The notes under the pieces were generated by a model. The model did not search any database, was not told the origin of the DNA, and saw only the letters and a program-made list of their open reading frames with translations. Of a stretch of 62,880 nt of DNA, positions 1 to 12,525 are shown piece after piece. A program made the translations under genes and the position numbers. The stretch covers positions 16,430 through 79,309 of the forward strand of contig MZZL01000407.1 in assembly GCA_002749535.1 (NCBI GenBank), in the 5' to 3' direction. This stretch comes from Apophysomyces variabilis. Lineage: Eukaryota > Mucoromycota > Mucoromycetes > Mucorales > Mucoraceae. Each line of letters begins with the position of its first letter. Positions within the stretch are counted from its first letter, which is position 1.

Positions 1-1637
1 ATTACTGAAGGCTAAAGAAGCATAGAATTTAAAAAATGATAATTAGTAAAACATACGGCATAGCAATAACAAACGGCAACATTATATATAGGCCTACAAA
101 AGATTATCTTGATGAATAATCAAGTTACAACGTAAAAAAAAATCTGTACTATTAAAACATATGTCATGTTTCTCTGTTTCCATATTTTTTAAAGAAAGGA
201 AAAGCTACTCTATAGGACAAATAAAAAGTCAAGATTAGTTACATTTAGGTCAATCAATCAAAATACCTTAGTTAAAAGTAAGAAGCAAGCTTTCCTATAA
301 CATTGCAATTATATCGGCTATCAAAAGAAAAAAAAGAATGAGGTGCTGTCAAATGAAGATAAAAGCTTACCAGTAAAGAACACGCTTTCAGGTCAAGGAT
401 GTATGTCATTAAGATGATATATCATCAACATTGTGAAAGTGAGTTTGCCGATGAAGAAGTATTGAAAACGCCATAGAGTGAAAAAAAGCAGAGGAAAAAG
501 TTTATGAAAGAAAAGGATAATAAAAAGAAAATGCGAATAACCCTATAAAAAAGAAAAAAACCATGTTAAAAGCGCGTAATATAAATATTGACGCAGTTCC
601 TGGGAATCACACATACACTGTCATACTGCTTATATTTTTATATTTGCTAGTTTTTCTCTTTTGGGAAAGGAGAGACTAAACAATACTGAAGATTGCTCCC
701 TTCATGGGAAAGTGGGTAAAACATCATGTATTACCCAGGGGTAAAATGTAGGTAAAACGCCTACTCTACCACAGTGGCTATAGTTTTGATTTTTAATCTA
801 AGTCTTTTTTGCTACGACAGTTATTTTATTAATCATCTGCACTTCTTTACTGTGACAGTTACTTTATTAATAAGCTCGCAAAGTACTTCATAAGCAGAAT
901 CAAACTCCACTTTAACATTCTTACTGCGGCATGATGGTCAATCCTGTTGAACAAGGACTTTAATCTTCTCAAAAAAAGTTTCAGTGAAAAGACAGATGTG
1001 TTTATCTGGTTGCAGTGCATTAAGGCTGTATTCAATAAGAAAAAAAAAAGATCATATTCAACGTTTCATAACGACACACGTGTCTCACTTTTTCATTCTG
1101 CCCATTATGCACCAACATCAGCATTCCAAATCTTATAATAGCCATACTGTTCCCTTCATTCAAAACCATTTCACAGATTCAAACTTTTTACGAGCATTAC
1201 CCAAAGTCAACGCCATTTGAGAAAGAACATTATCTCGAACTACATCTTAACACTTTAAGCCAAAGTACTGGAGAACTATACTTATTCTTTTTTTAACATT
1301 ACTGCCTTTCTTTTGCTCATTGCGATCTGCAATCCTTTTTACCGGCATCAGCTTTTTGCTAATTCGGACATCTAATGAGCTATGTTTTCATAATCTTGCA
1401 TTCAATGATAAAGAATAAACAACACTTTATGCACTTCTCTTTCAAATAAACGTTCATACTTAACAAAGCAAGCATACTATATATCTTTATTTTAGTCAGG
1501 TTGTTTAACTATTAAACTAACTTTGTACATGTTGAATGAGGCTACCTGCAAAAAGCACTATGTTTTTATAAACAGATTAAATGGATCGGATCAGATCAGA
1601 TTGCACTTTTTTGATCCAGATCCTATCTGGATGAGAA
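1..1637. other. A+T-rich intergenic DNA, no gene recognised
   Basis: No reading frame here has a recognisable domain, and the short open frames look like chance. A short imperfect direct repeat occurs near 812-835 and 849-875 (shared core GACAGTTA-TTTATTAAT). The last 60 bases before the Tc1-like element are rich in GGATC/AGATC words, similar to the flank on the far side of the palindrome near 14225-14290. Confidence 0.5.
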
Positions 1638-1639
1638 TA

Positions 1640-3329
1640 CACTTTTTTTAGAAATTACTGGCGCATTTTTGGGATGAGAGCTGGCATTACACAAGAGGAG
1701 TAAGAGGCGTAGTGCCAAGGATGAATCTGACATAGAAGTAGAAGGGTATACTAGCGTACTATCAGAAAATAAAGTGGCACATTATTCTATCGTTTATTAC
1801 TTTGAGAATGATGACAGCTACATTTATCCATGAAGATGGTCATGGCAACATGGTTGGTGATGAAGGCGAAGACGTTGCTATCTTAGAAATGGATGTCGAT
1901 TATAAAACCTACCCACTCAATTTGGTCACCAATTTCAATGAGTACATGTCCTTGAAGCCACCTGAAAAACCTGTGAAGGAACCGAAAGCAGTCGAGGAAC
2001 AACCAAAAGCAAAAGCCAAAAAGGGACCGAAATGACTGCAGGCATGATACACTAATGCACAAAAAGAATGGCTGTTTTACTTGGTGTATGAAGAGGGCAA
2101 GTCCGCTAGAGAGGCGGCTCTTAAGCTTAAGATTGCACCAAGGACTGCCCAAAGATGGGTGAAAATGGATCAAGACAACCCTGATCCTGATGGTGGTTTA
2201 CCAACCACAGCTAGTAAAACCACACGCCCTGTTGAAAGACCATCCAAACTAGGGGAGGAGCATGCGGCATTCTTGACCAACTTGGTTGATGAAAACCTAT
2301 ACCTTGCCCTTGACCAGATGATGGAGAGTCTCACAAAGTAATTTGAAGGATTAGAGGTGTCCAAAACAGCACTCTATAATTTTACGACTGAAAAGTGCAG
2401 AATCACCTTCAAAAAAGCACACTTCCACTCTATTGAAAGGAACTCGCCAGCTAAGATTGAGGAACGATTCAACTGGGTGACACGTTGGCTAAATACTGAT
2501 ATGGATTTCTGCAGCAATTGTGTTTTTATCGATGAATCCGCATTCCATATCAACATGAAACGAAGCTCGGCATGGTCAACAAAGGGTACTTGAGCAACAG
2601 TAACTGTACCAAAGACGAGGGCGAAAACCACCACGATTCTTGATGCCATTTCGCCATATGGCGTTATGCAAATATCTGTAAGATTGCCAAAAGCGATGCC
2701 TCCTTCCAAGAAATGAAAAGCTGCTGGAAGTACCAAAACTGCTTCTGCTACCAAAAGTGGAACGGTCACTGGCCACTACTTCAACTTTGTTGCTAGTACA
2801 TTGGATATGATGGACCAGCATGAGGAGTTCAAAGGGAATTATTTAGTGATGGACAATGCACCTATTCACAAACATGACGACATCACTAAATATATCCAAA
2901 GCCGTGGTTATGGGTGCATCTATCTTCCCTCTTATTCACCTGAGCTCAATCCCATTGAGCAATTCTGGTCAGTGGTGAAGGCCAAGTTGAAGCGTCATAG
3001 GCTTTTGGAGGAAGAGACCTTGACTTCGCAGATCAAGGATGCATGCAATGAGGTGTATTTTAGTGATCTGAAAGGCTTTTGCAAATATTCAGTTTCTAAG
3101 TTTGATGATTGTTTGCAATGCAAACCTCTCTAATAAATATGACTATCCCGCTCAGTAAACATTGCTTCTTTGTTTAAAAGTGACGAACGATAGATAATGC
3201 GTCACTTTATCTTCTGATAATACGCCAGTACTCCCTTCTGCTTTTGCATCAGATTCATTCTTGGTACTACGCCTCTAACTCCTCTTGTGTAACGCCAGCT
3301 CTCATCCCAAAAATGTGCTGAAAAAAGTG
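1640..3329 (+). mobile_element. Tc1/mariner-like (DD34E) element, copy A
   Basis: A 1690-bp element flanked by TA dinucleotides (1638-1639 and 3330-3331), the target duplication of the Tc1/mariner superfamily. The long terminal inverted repeats (about 150 bp) begin CACTTTTTT and include the shared GGGATGAGAGCTGG block. The interior holds one transposase gene on the plus strand, decayed by stop codons. An identical-length copy lies inverted at 12526-14215. Confidence 0.88.
1802..3133 (+). pseudogene. Tc1-like DD34E transposase, decayed (copy A)
   Basis: Open segments at 1802-2035, 2081-2341, 2342-2593 and 2594-3133 read on in one protein direction. First comes an acidic N-terminal part and a Lys/Pro-rich linker, then a helix-turn-helix block (EGKSAREAALKLKI), then the DDE catalytic core. 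Visible catalytic positions are the Asp in FIDESAFH (about 2530), the Asp in VMDNAPIH (about 2850) and the Glu in SPELNPIEQFW (about 2955). Thirty-four residues lie between the second and third, so this is DD34E. Stops interrupt the frame after the linker, before FEGLEV (TAA near 2340), after STKGT (TGA near 2592) and after PPSKK (TGA near 2715). Some stops are shared with copy B and others are private. It cannot encode a full transposase and would need enzyme from elsewhere. Confidence 0.85.
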
Positions 3330-3365
3330 TAACTTGTATACTATTTAGAAATAGATCATAAAATG

Positions 3366-3720
3366 CCAGCTAGCAGTCCATTCCTCCCATTCACCTTTGT
3401 TGCCCAAACCAATGCATGTGAACGATTGTTCTGCTCTAGCCCAGCATGCCCATCATTCAACTTTCTTGATCTGATAGGATTTGACTGAGCTATGGTCAAA
3501 CAAAGAAGTATCATAGCAACATGAGAAACATCAATTGATTAATGATTTGTACACTGCCATCTAGTAGCCCCTTCCTCCCACTCGCCATTTTTACCCAACC
3601 TAATGCATATGAATGATTGTCCTGCTCCAGCCCAATAGTCCCATCCTTCAACTTTCTTGATTCGAGAGGATTTGAGTGAACAACGCTCAAACACAGAAGT
3701 GTCATTCAAGCAACAGAAAA
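3366..3720 (+). repeat. About 190-bp tandem units in left arm (two copies)
   Basis: Two imperfect units with landmarks at about 3431 and 3622 (the block around CTAGCCCAGCATGCC / CCAGCCCAATAG). Each also carries CTTTCTTGAT and a palindromic TCAAA...TTTGA core. The matching part of the right arm has three units, so one unit was lost or gained after the arms were formed. More divergent relatives lie nearby at about 3800-3910 and 4370-4450. Confidence 0.7.
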
Positions 3721-4826
3721 GTCTACTTAATTTCCAGGTCTTCCGCTCCCAACTTATTTTGCCTCTTCTTCCCATTCTCAACTGTTGCCCCACTCAAGTA
3801 CAACTACCACCTGCGAACGATTGTCCTGCTTCAACCCACTATGTCAAGCATACAATTACCTTGATCCAATTGTCTTTGACTGAATGGCATGTCCATGGCG
3901 TGTACACAGCCTTCTTATCACTCTACTTTAACACGTGTCTTTCTTGACACTTCGCCTTCTCTTGTACACACTCCTCTGCCACAACTAATCGTAACAGCGT
4001 TTGATCCTGTAGCTTCCATTAGCAAGGCCTTTACTCCATTGTCTCAAACAGCGTTCTCTCTGCTTGCAGCAACTTGCCTTACAGCCACTTTTTACGTAAA
4101 CAGCAGATAGCCATTGTATAGAAGTAGCATTATTTATGTGAAGCAACTTGCTTTAGTACAAAAGGATTTCTATGGATGATTCCATATCAGTTATGAATAC
4201 GCCATAATATAAACAATCTTCACCTGCTCGAGCCATGATGGAAAATGATCTAGCAAGGAAGGGCCAATAGCCAAATGGGAAAGGAAGCAGCAATCGCATG
4301 GCACTTTCAATCAATATTTTGAGCTTGCAATGGTTATGATGGGTGGATGGATACAATCAAGTTGGAATGTCTTTTCAGTTACTTGATACATCGTCAGCCG
4401 GAAATGAATGGCGAGTTCATGGTGTGTACACAGCCTTCCTGCCACTCTACTACAACACACACCTTTCTCGATACTACACACAATGTCTTGCATTCTCATC
4501 TACCATAACCAAACATAACAGCGTTCATTGCAACAGTTGCTATCAGCAAGTTCTTCATTGTTACAAACAGCGTTCACAACCTTGTCATTCTACTACAGCT
4601 CAGGTCTTGCACACTTCTCTTTCTCCATAACCAAATGCAACAGCAGTTGCATTAGCAAGGCTTTGACCCCATTGTCTCAAGTTACATGCAACAACATACT
4701 TTGGTGCACATGGATTCCAATGGATGGTGTGCCATATCAGCTATCATGTATACCGCAATACAAGCAATCTCCACCTGGTTGAGCTGCAATAGAAAGTGAC
4801 CAAGAAAGAGATGGATCAACAGCCAG

Positions 4827-7800
4827 ATGGGAAAAGGAAAGTACATCAGCAAGCGATCACGTGGCTCTTTTCAACCAACATATTAGATTTGCAATGTTAT
4901 GGATGTATGGATGCAATTAAGTGCAGTGATGAGGAAGAAGTACTTGAATGTCACTTTGCCTATTTGTCACGTTGTCAACAGGGAAGATGGATCATATCAC
5001 GTGGATGCGGCTGAGGATGATGATGGATTGGATGGAATTGAGTCAAGAACTTATGTCTATGATGAAAGGTGTTGTACAGCTATGGGTGGTATCAAAATAC
5101 GCGATTCAATGCATAGAGCAGCTATTTTGCAATCATGGAGGATGAAAGATGATTATGATAGCAGAAACCAAAAATAGAATGGTACAATTATATATGTTTT
5201 GCCCATACCCTATCAATTTGAATATAAAGCCTTTTGCGCATATTGTTTTTAAGATATTGGGCTGCTCCAAGGTAGAAATATGAAAAGCCAACTTGCAATG
5301 CTTAGCACATTGCACATTTTATGACGCTGGTTTATGGATGGTGACACACGAAGATGGAATAGATATCATTGTAATGATGGAGGTGACAAAGAAAGGAAAA
5401 TGTGGGGAATAGATAGTAACTAAATGGTAAAAGGATTGCTACGGCACCAGCAGCGGTTGAATGATACATCTTGTTATCTCATATTTTGGGAATGACTGAT
5501 ATTTGGCACATGTTGCTGTCTATTTACGAATACCTGTTGCACCATTTACTGAAGCAACTCTTCCCATCCACCAATAGCTGTACTCCCATATGCCAACTTT
5601 CAATGTCAGCCCAGTAGCAGAAAATGTATGCATAATCCTGTAGCTGGGGAGCTTCTGCTCTTTGTCATCTACAATGTCAGCATACCCAGGAGAAGACAGT
5701 AATACTGGAATCGTCACAATCAAAGTATACGTTCAACAACTAATGTGTTGCTTAGAGCTGAAAGACTTTCTACAAACGCACAGGTGTCCAAGATTCCCAA
5801 GCTTTATCAGAGAACACCAAAATGACATTGCACTATGGTCGGTCGGTTTAGCGGCAAATAGCGCAGCACGTCTTCACAGGATCTGGCTCAATTGGTACAA
5901 GGAACTACTTGAAGACGACAACAGAGATATTCAGAGGTGCAGCAGCAAAAAAGTTGCATATGATCATTTGCGATAGGACACAATCATGGTTAAAGTAAAC
6001 AGGAGGGTATGTGCTAATAGATATTTCATTTGACGCTTGTTGCTAATAACTTTATGTATTTGCAGAGGAACTTGGCACATATCTTCAAAGAACAAGCGCT
6101 CAACTTGTTGGTGGTATCTGCAGAGCCAGTGGCAGCAGAAGGTCAACGAGTAATTCATGCAACTAGTTCTACAAGTATGCTTCTTGATCTCTACTCTCCA
6201 TGAACATCAGATAATGATTGAACATACTTTTTAGTTCCTGCAAAGCGCTTGGCTGATGGCGATTTGGATGAAGAAGACAAATGCAATTGTGCTTCAACAT
6301 CAAATGTTGAAACTATAAGGTATAGAAACAAAAAACGGCACATCCACTTTCTCTTTTTATTCAACGTGTGTTTATTTGTACCAGCAGTGACTCCGAAGCC
6401 GACGACATATCACCGCCATCCAGCAATACAGAAGAATTTCCTTTGAGTTCTATTTCACAGAATGTTCGTACACCCATTGCATCTGACCGGTTGATCATCG
6501 ATGCCATCGACGTATCTTGGAAATTTTATGAGTATCAATTGTTCGTCTTGGATCGTATAAAGGCCACCACACTGATGATGGAATGTGACATTTATCATCT
6601 ATTGTTAGTATGTTGTATTTAATTTTTGCAATCAGTTGCTAACGTTTTTATAGATCTCTTGCATTGGTTTTATTGGTGAACAAAGGTCGTATGCACCCTG
6701 AATCAAGAAAGTTCTTCAACAATGACCTTGTGAAAAAATTGCTTCGACCATTTGATACTGTGTTATATGTAGATAGAAAAAGGGATGGATAGAATCCTTT
6801 GAGACTGTTGGATATCTTTATTTCATTCAACTTGTCTGCCTATTTATAATTATTTGCTCTTATGCGGGATTTGTAATTAGTGAACGTTCTTCTCAGCGAT
6901 AGGTGTATGATTTAGCTAAGTGTAATGACTGCGGTAGAGCAGTGTCACCTTGTCTTCATCCTCAGTGATAGATCTCTGATTTAGAGAAGAGGTGCAGTCG
7001 GTGTTCCAAACTAGAGAAGTTCACTGTAAATGGAAACATGTTAATTTTGATCATCCTGTTCATGGAACACAAGTACTAGGAAGTCACACTATGACAGCGA
7101 CGTATACCATAGATACAACAGTCAAGTTCCCCAACGATGTGATGGTCAAATTGATAGAAATTGTTTGGGTAAGCTATCAAATAAGAGAAACACGCCATTC
7201 TTTATTCCTTCACTATATCATCATTTTGAGCTTACGTGTCTTTGTATATAGGATCTTTATTATGGAAAGCGAAGCAGGCTGGATACGTGTGCCAAGATCA
7301 TAAGTTTGTTAAGTGCAGTTGATGATCTGGATATTGATGACCTGGATAAAAAGATTATCATGTCCATCCATCAATTGTAAGTCTTGCTTGTAGTATGGAT
7401 GAATTGTGTGCTTATGACATATTATTAGATATCTATCCTTGCCCTCAGATCGCGTCATAAACAACATATCAGAAAATAACTATTGCACCTGATATTTGGC
7501 ACCAGCCTTGCAACCTTTATTCGATGATGATGAGACCAACACCCAAATACTTTGGTAAGTTATTACAACGTATATGGTATCTTTTTATTTAACGAGCACC
7601 TTCTGATTTAGGCCAACCACTGTCCCTGCAAATAAGCGATCCTTTTCCTTGGCAAATCGACGGCCTGACTGTATCATTTCAACATTGATGGACAATAATT
7701 TCGAAATCAACATTGGATATGGAGAAGTGAAATCGGCTGCTGAATATGACAACCATTATCAAACAAATATGGACTTGTTGCGACTTGGACACTTCTGCAA

Positions 7801-8206
7801 AGATACAATTGATGAACACAAGTTACAAGCTAGCCTTGGCATACATGTAGTTGGTAAATCCTTGGGAATTCTTCTCTTTTAAAAGAATATCCATACTTAA
7901 CTCAATGCTCTAGGTCCAAATTTGACATACTATCTTATGGAACTCAAGGCCGATGGTCTGTATCTGATGGAAGAGCTTGTCATAATCAGAATGCCATTAT
8001 GTATCAAGGACATTCCTGCATATCTTGCAAGCCTTAGCCAAATTAAGAATGTCACCCATCACTTTTACCATCATTGCAAGCAATCCAATGTATCCGCGAT
8101 GATAATCATTAGCAAACGCAACAGAGTTAGTCCCACTGCTGAAAACCTTGATCATGTCATTGAAAAAACCATTGATCGCAAGCGACATAATCATGTCAAA
8201 TATTGA
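4827..8206 (+). pseudogene. PD-(D/E)XK nuclease-like gene, split by a solo LTR (family member 1)
   Basis: A multi-exon plus-strand gene remnant. Coding-like pieces are at 4827-5177, 5662-5976, about 6070-6170, 6245-6320, 6390-6600, 6655-6758, 7112-7170, 7255-7380, 7640-7875 and 7916-8206. The acidic Ser-rich stretch SDSEADDISPP near 6390 resembles linkers in the other family members. The key block is RRPD (Asp codon at 7667) followed 19 residues later by GYGEVKS (Glu 7724, Lys 7730), the PD...(D/E)xK signature of the restriction-endonuclease-like fold. A 353-bp solo LTR interrupts an exon at 6758/7112; skipping it and one 5-bp target copy restores the frame (...LLRPFDT-TVKFPND...). Substrate and role are unknown. 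Whether the first piece (4827-5177), which carries a TAG stop near 4889, belongs to the same gene is uncertain. Confidence 0.55.
6759..7111 (+). mobile_element. Solo LTR (a), 353 bp, TSD GATAC
   Basis: Begins TGTGTTATATG and ends GTATACCATA, flanked on both sides by GATAC (6754-6758 and 7112-7116), a perfect 5-bp target-site duplication typical of LTR retrotransposon integration. A near-identical 352-bp copy lies inverted at 20532-20883. No internal retrotransposon sequence remains, so this is a recombination product. It sits inside a coding exon of the nuclease-like gene. Confidence 0.85.
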
Positions 8207-10201
8207 ATAAAATACCAGACTTTGTCCACTTTGCTCATAAGATAATACACAAAGGAGCAAAAGATGAATCTCTTCTGAGATCGATGTTCAAGCCATGAAG
8301 CTGAGCCTTTGTTGCAAATATTAGGTATACCAGAAGACAGTAGTGGGTGTTTTGTCCTTGTGCATGATGGATATCCCAACAGCCTGGACCCAGAGTTCCA
8401 ATAGAGGACATCAACAGCTCATTTCAAATAAGTATGGATGTCAACATTGGCAATTACATGTTATTAAGCGCACGATTGATTTGAAGCCTGTGGTGCTTTG
8501 TATATTGCGTAAGACATTATGTAGCATTCATATGTATAAATGGTGCAGCGATAGGTTTTCTACATGTATGAAAGATACGGAAAGATGGTTCTTGTGATTG
8601 GGTGTTTCATAGGAAATCGTGCAGGCAAGTGCTCCAAGGATACGACAGTACTCATTCTCAGCTATACATGTTGTAATTGCAAGGGATAAAAATCATGCAT
8701 GATGCAATAGGGAAAAGAAACCATATGGAAGCTGGAAATGCATAACATGGTAAAGGCATACGCTACTTGCAATGGTCCATGCATGGGGATAAATCCAGCA
8801 CACATGACAATCTATGATCCCACTGCTTTCACTTAGGGCGTCCTCAAAGAACTACTGTTGACACTTGGGAGAGCCAACTGATTCCTTTGCCTTTGCCATG
8901 CTTTTGCTGATAATATCAGACAACAGATCTTATGCATCTGATACCAGGAATAGAAGTTAGTTGATATGATATGTATAAAATGGAAGTAATAAAGATACTT
9001 GCCTTGAAGCCAGACAGGCATAACATGGTGAAGACATACGCTACTTGCAATGGTCCATGCATGGGGATAAATCCAGCACACATGACAATCTACGATCCCA
9101 CTGCTTTCACTAGGGCGTCCTTAAAGGCCTACTGCTGACACCGAGGAGAGCCAACCTTGAAACCAATGTAGGGTAAAATAAAAGTAGCAGAGGTCTATTC
9201 CAAGGCTGGCTTTGCTGCTGCTTCACACCATGCCAAAACCACGTCACTAGGATACAAGATCGGAGTTAACCCTCACTCTCACAAGCACTCTGGTAGACCT
9301 CTAGGCATGTATCCTAGATAAAAACACTCCATCACTGAGACCAAATGACTGGATCATCTCAAGATACCAAGAGTTCCGTTATAGACGTAGTTACAAATAT
9401 ACCTGCACAAGCCAAAAATATTTTGTCAAACACAAATTCTAAGAGATCAACCCGATGTGTGTTTGGCTAGTGATGACATGGCGAAATTTGGGGTTGCCCA
9501 CCTCGATGGTGAAACTCGCACACAAGGTGCTTTGGACCAAGCCGAGCAGTTTTACTCTCATAAGGATTCCATGATTGATTGTAGAATTTTGAGAAACAAT
9601 TATATTTCTGTTTTTATTATGCTCGCTGTAAGCATGATGCTACATAAAAAGAGGTCTTCACTCATTGTGAATAGCTAGAATTGATGTAACAAGCTGAGTG
9701 GTGTTGTGAAGTGTCAGCTGGCTGTTAGTATTTCTCAAACACATGCATTAGTGCCGTTAGAGAGTATGAATAAACAACAACCCTTTCTTCCCCCTAAAGC
9801 TCCTTTGCAATTGGTTCATTACATCATATACGTTGTTGCTTGTATGAGTTGATGCTCAGCTCTTAGAGCAGTTGAGCATTACAGCAGTAAAAGGTCGCAT
9901 TACAACAGTGGACAAGACCTGAAGGATCAATACTACGCCTATTTGAATAATATCATGAACGAGGAGTTTCAATTGCCCAGCTACTAAGCAAAGATTGTTG
10001 GACTTGACTGCCATGCACGCCATGTCAATTTACAAAAAGCTAAAGATATGTTTGATGTATACAAGGATTTACTAGCAATGGCATGAATGTTATGATGTCT
10101 GCCAGGGATAAAGAAGGTTTATTTTATAATGTAATGATTATCTCTAGTAATTGCAGTGACGCTAATGTGGGTCTCTGTGCATAGAATATCATAAACCTTT
10201 T
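8207..10201. other. Palindrome spacer, right part: no gene recognised
   Basis: No convincing coding exon was found after the nuclease-like remnant. An open frame at 9457-9678 (73 codons) has no motif I recognise. A tandem duplication lies at 8739-9156 (listed separately). The stretch ends where the right palindrome arm begins at 10202. Confidence 0.4.
8739..9156 (+). repeat. Direct repeat, two about 140-bp copies 278 bp apart
   Basis: 8739-8881 and 9017-9156 share long identical blocks, for example around GGTCCATGCATGGGGAT and CCCACTGCTTTCACT. The copies diverge by a few percent plus one-base indels. No coding sense was seen. Confidence 0.75.
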
Positions 10202-11196
10202 ACTCAATTCTATCCAATCCATCATCATCCTCAGCCACATCCACGTGATATGATCCATCTTCCCTGTTGACAACGCGACAAATAGGCAAAGTGACATTCA
10301 AGTACTTCTTCCTCATCGCTGCACTTGATTGCATCCATACATCCATAACATTGCAAATCCAATATGTTGGTTGAAAAGAGCCACGTGATCGCTTGCTGAT
10401 GTACTTTCCTTTTCCCATCTGGCTGTTGATCCATCTCTTTCTTGGTCACTTTCTATTGCAGCTCAACCAGGTGGAGATTGCTTGTATTGCGGTGTACATA
10501 ATAGCTGATATGGCACACCATCCATTGGAATCCATGTGCACCAAAGTATGTTGTTGCATGTAACTTGAGACAATGGGGTCAAAGCCTTGCTAATGCAACT
10601 GCTGTTGCATTTGGTTGTGGAGGAAGAGAAGTGTGCAAGACCTGAGCTGTAGTAGAATAACAAGGTTGTGAATGCTGTTTGTGACAATGAAGAACTTGCT
10701 GATAGCAACTGTTGCAATGAACGCTGTTATGTTTGGTTATGGTAGACGAGAATGCAAGACATTGTGTGTAGTATTGAGAAAGGCGTGTGTTGTAGTAGAG
10801 TGGCAGGAAGGCTGTGTACATGCCATGAACTCGCCATTCATTTCTGGCTGACGATGTATCAAGTAACTGAAAAGACATTCCAACTTGATTGTATCTATCC
10901 ACCCATCATAACCATTGCAAGCTCAAAATGTTGATTGAAAGTGCCATGTAATTGCTGCTTCCTTTCCTATTCGGCTATTGGCCCTTCCTTGCTGGATCAT
11001 TTTCCATCATGGCTCGAGCAGGTGAAGATTGTTTGTATTATGGCGTATTCATAACTGATATGGAATCATCTATAGGAATCCTTTTGTACTAAAGCAAGTT
11101 GCTTCATATAAATAATGCTACTTCTATACAATGGCTATCTGCTGTTCACGTAAAAAGCGGCTATAAGGCAAGTTGCTGCAAGCAGAGAGAACGCTG

Positions 11197-11611
11197 TGTC
11201 ATATAGCTAGTATGTCGTTATACACCTTAATAGCGGGACTACAATACAGTTTCCCAATTTGGTATATGGATCATCGTATTTTACATGCAATGTAGCTCTC
11301 TCCTTTACGCAGTATAAAGACGATCAGACCATCTTACTACATGCATCATGTATCAAACTAAGTGTACAGTTTAATCTATGCAAGGTGGTTCTTTCCCTCT
11401 TTCTTTACATTTCTCTATCCTCATAGATCTACACTGCATCTATAGAGACAACACATAGAACAACACATTACACAACGCATACACTTACATTTAGAGACAA
11501 CATATAAATAGTCGTGAAAACATAATGATAATAAAAACAATCTCGACTCAGTCTCAAAGGATTCTATTGTCCGATTTTCTTTTATCTCATTTGTCTCTAA
11601 CATATACCACA
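11197..11611 (+). mobile_element. Solo LTR (c), 415 bp, TSD CGCTG
   Basis: Starts TGTCATATAG and ends ATATACCACA, flanked by CGCTG at 11192-11196 and 11612-11616. The left palindrome arm shows the empty site with a single CGCTG, so both the insertion and its 5-bp duplication are proved within this window. TATAAA occurs at 11323-11328, as expected for an LTR promoter. The ends resemble solo LTRs (a) and (b) (TGT...TATACCACA) but the body differs, so it is a related but distinct family. Confidence 0.9.
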
Positions 11612-11969
11612 CGCTGTTTGAGACAATGGAGTAAAGGCCTTGCTAATGGAAGCTACAGGATCAAACGCTGTTACGATTGGTTGTGGCAGAGGAGTGTGTA
11701 CAAGAGAAGGCGAAGTGTCAAGAAAGACACGTGTTGAAGTAGAGTGATAAGAAGGCTGTGTACACGCCATGGACATGCCATTCAGTCAAAGACAATTGGA
11801 TCAAGGTAATTGTATGCTTGACATGGTGGGTTGAAGCAGGACAATCGTTCGCAGGTGGTAGTTGTACTTGAGTGGGGCAACAGTTGAGAATGGGAAGAAG
11901 AGGCAAAATAAGTTGGGAGCGGAAGACCTGGAAATTAAGTAGACTTTTCTGTTGCTTAGATGACACTTC

Positions 11970-12500
11970 TGTGTTTGAGCGTTGTTCACTCAAATCCTCT
12001 CGAATCAAGAAAGTTGAAGGATGGGACTATTGGGCTGGAGCAGGACAATCGTTCGTATGCATTGGGTTGGGTAAAAATGGCGAGTGGGAGGAAGGGGCTA
12101 CTAGATGGCAGTGTACAAATCATTAATCAATTGATGTTTCTCATGTTGCTATGATACTTCTTTGTTTGACCGTAGCTCAGTCAAATCCCATCAGATCAAG
12201 AAAGTTGAATGATGGGCATGCTGGGCTAGAGCAGAACAATTGTTCACATGCATTGGTTTGGGCAACAAAGGTGAATGGGAGGAATGGGCTGCTAGCTGGC
12301 AGTTTACAAATCATTTTGCAAAATGATTTCTCTGAAACTGGATGATGTTCTATGTTTGAGCGTTTTAAACTCAAATCCCCTTGGATCAAGAAAGTTGGAT
12401 GATGGGCATGCTGGGCTAGAGCAGGACAATCGTTCACATGCATTGGATTGGGAAACAAAGGTGAATGGGAGGAATGGACTGCTAGCTGGCATTTTATGAC
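11970..12500 (-). repeat. About 190-bp tandem units in right arm (three copies)
   Basis: Three units with the same landmark (TGGGCT-GAGCAG-ACAAT) at about 12031, 12222 and 12412, periods 191 and 190. Each contains the motif TCAAGAAAGTTG and a short inverted core TTTGA...TCAAA. The left arm keeps only two, consistent with slippage or unequal exchange between units. Confidence 0.8.
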
Positions 12501-12525
12501 CTATTCCTAAATAGTGTACAAGTTA

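Larger units (their letters stand above)
1638..5043 (+). repeat. Left arm of 12.6-kb imperfect palindrome
   Basis: This arm reappears in reverse complement at 10202-14217 with scattered substitutions. From outside in it contains a TA dinucleotide, a 1690-bp Tc1-like element, about 190-bp tandem units and the beginning of an open reading frame. The outer edge coincides with the outer TA of the Tc1-like element. The inner edge at 5043 falls inside a reading frame that continues to 5177 on this side only. This arm has two of the 190-bp units where the right arm has three, and lacks the solo LTR found in the right arm. Confidence 0.9.

Noticed and set aside
7997..8260. Minus-strand frame over the 3' end of nuclease-like member 1
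   Set aside because: The plus strand carries the conserved-looking sequence after the GEVK motif; the antisense frame has no motif.
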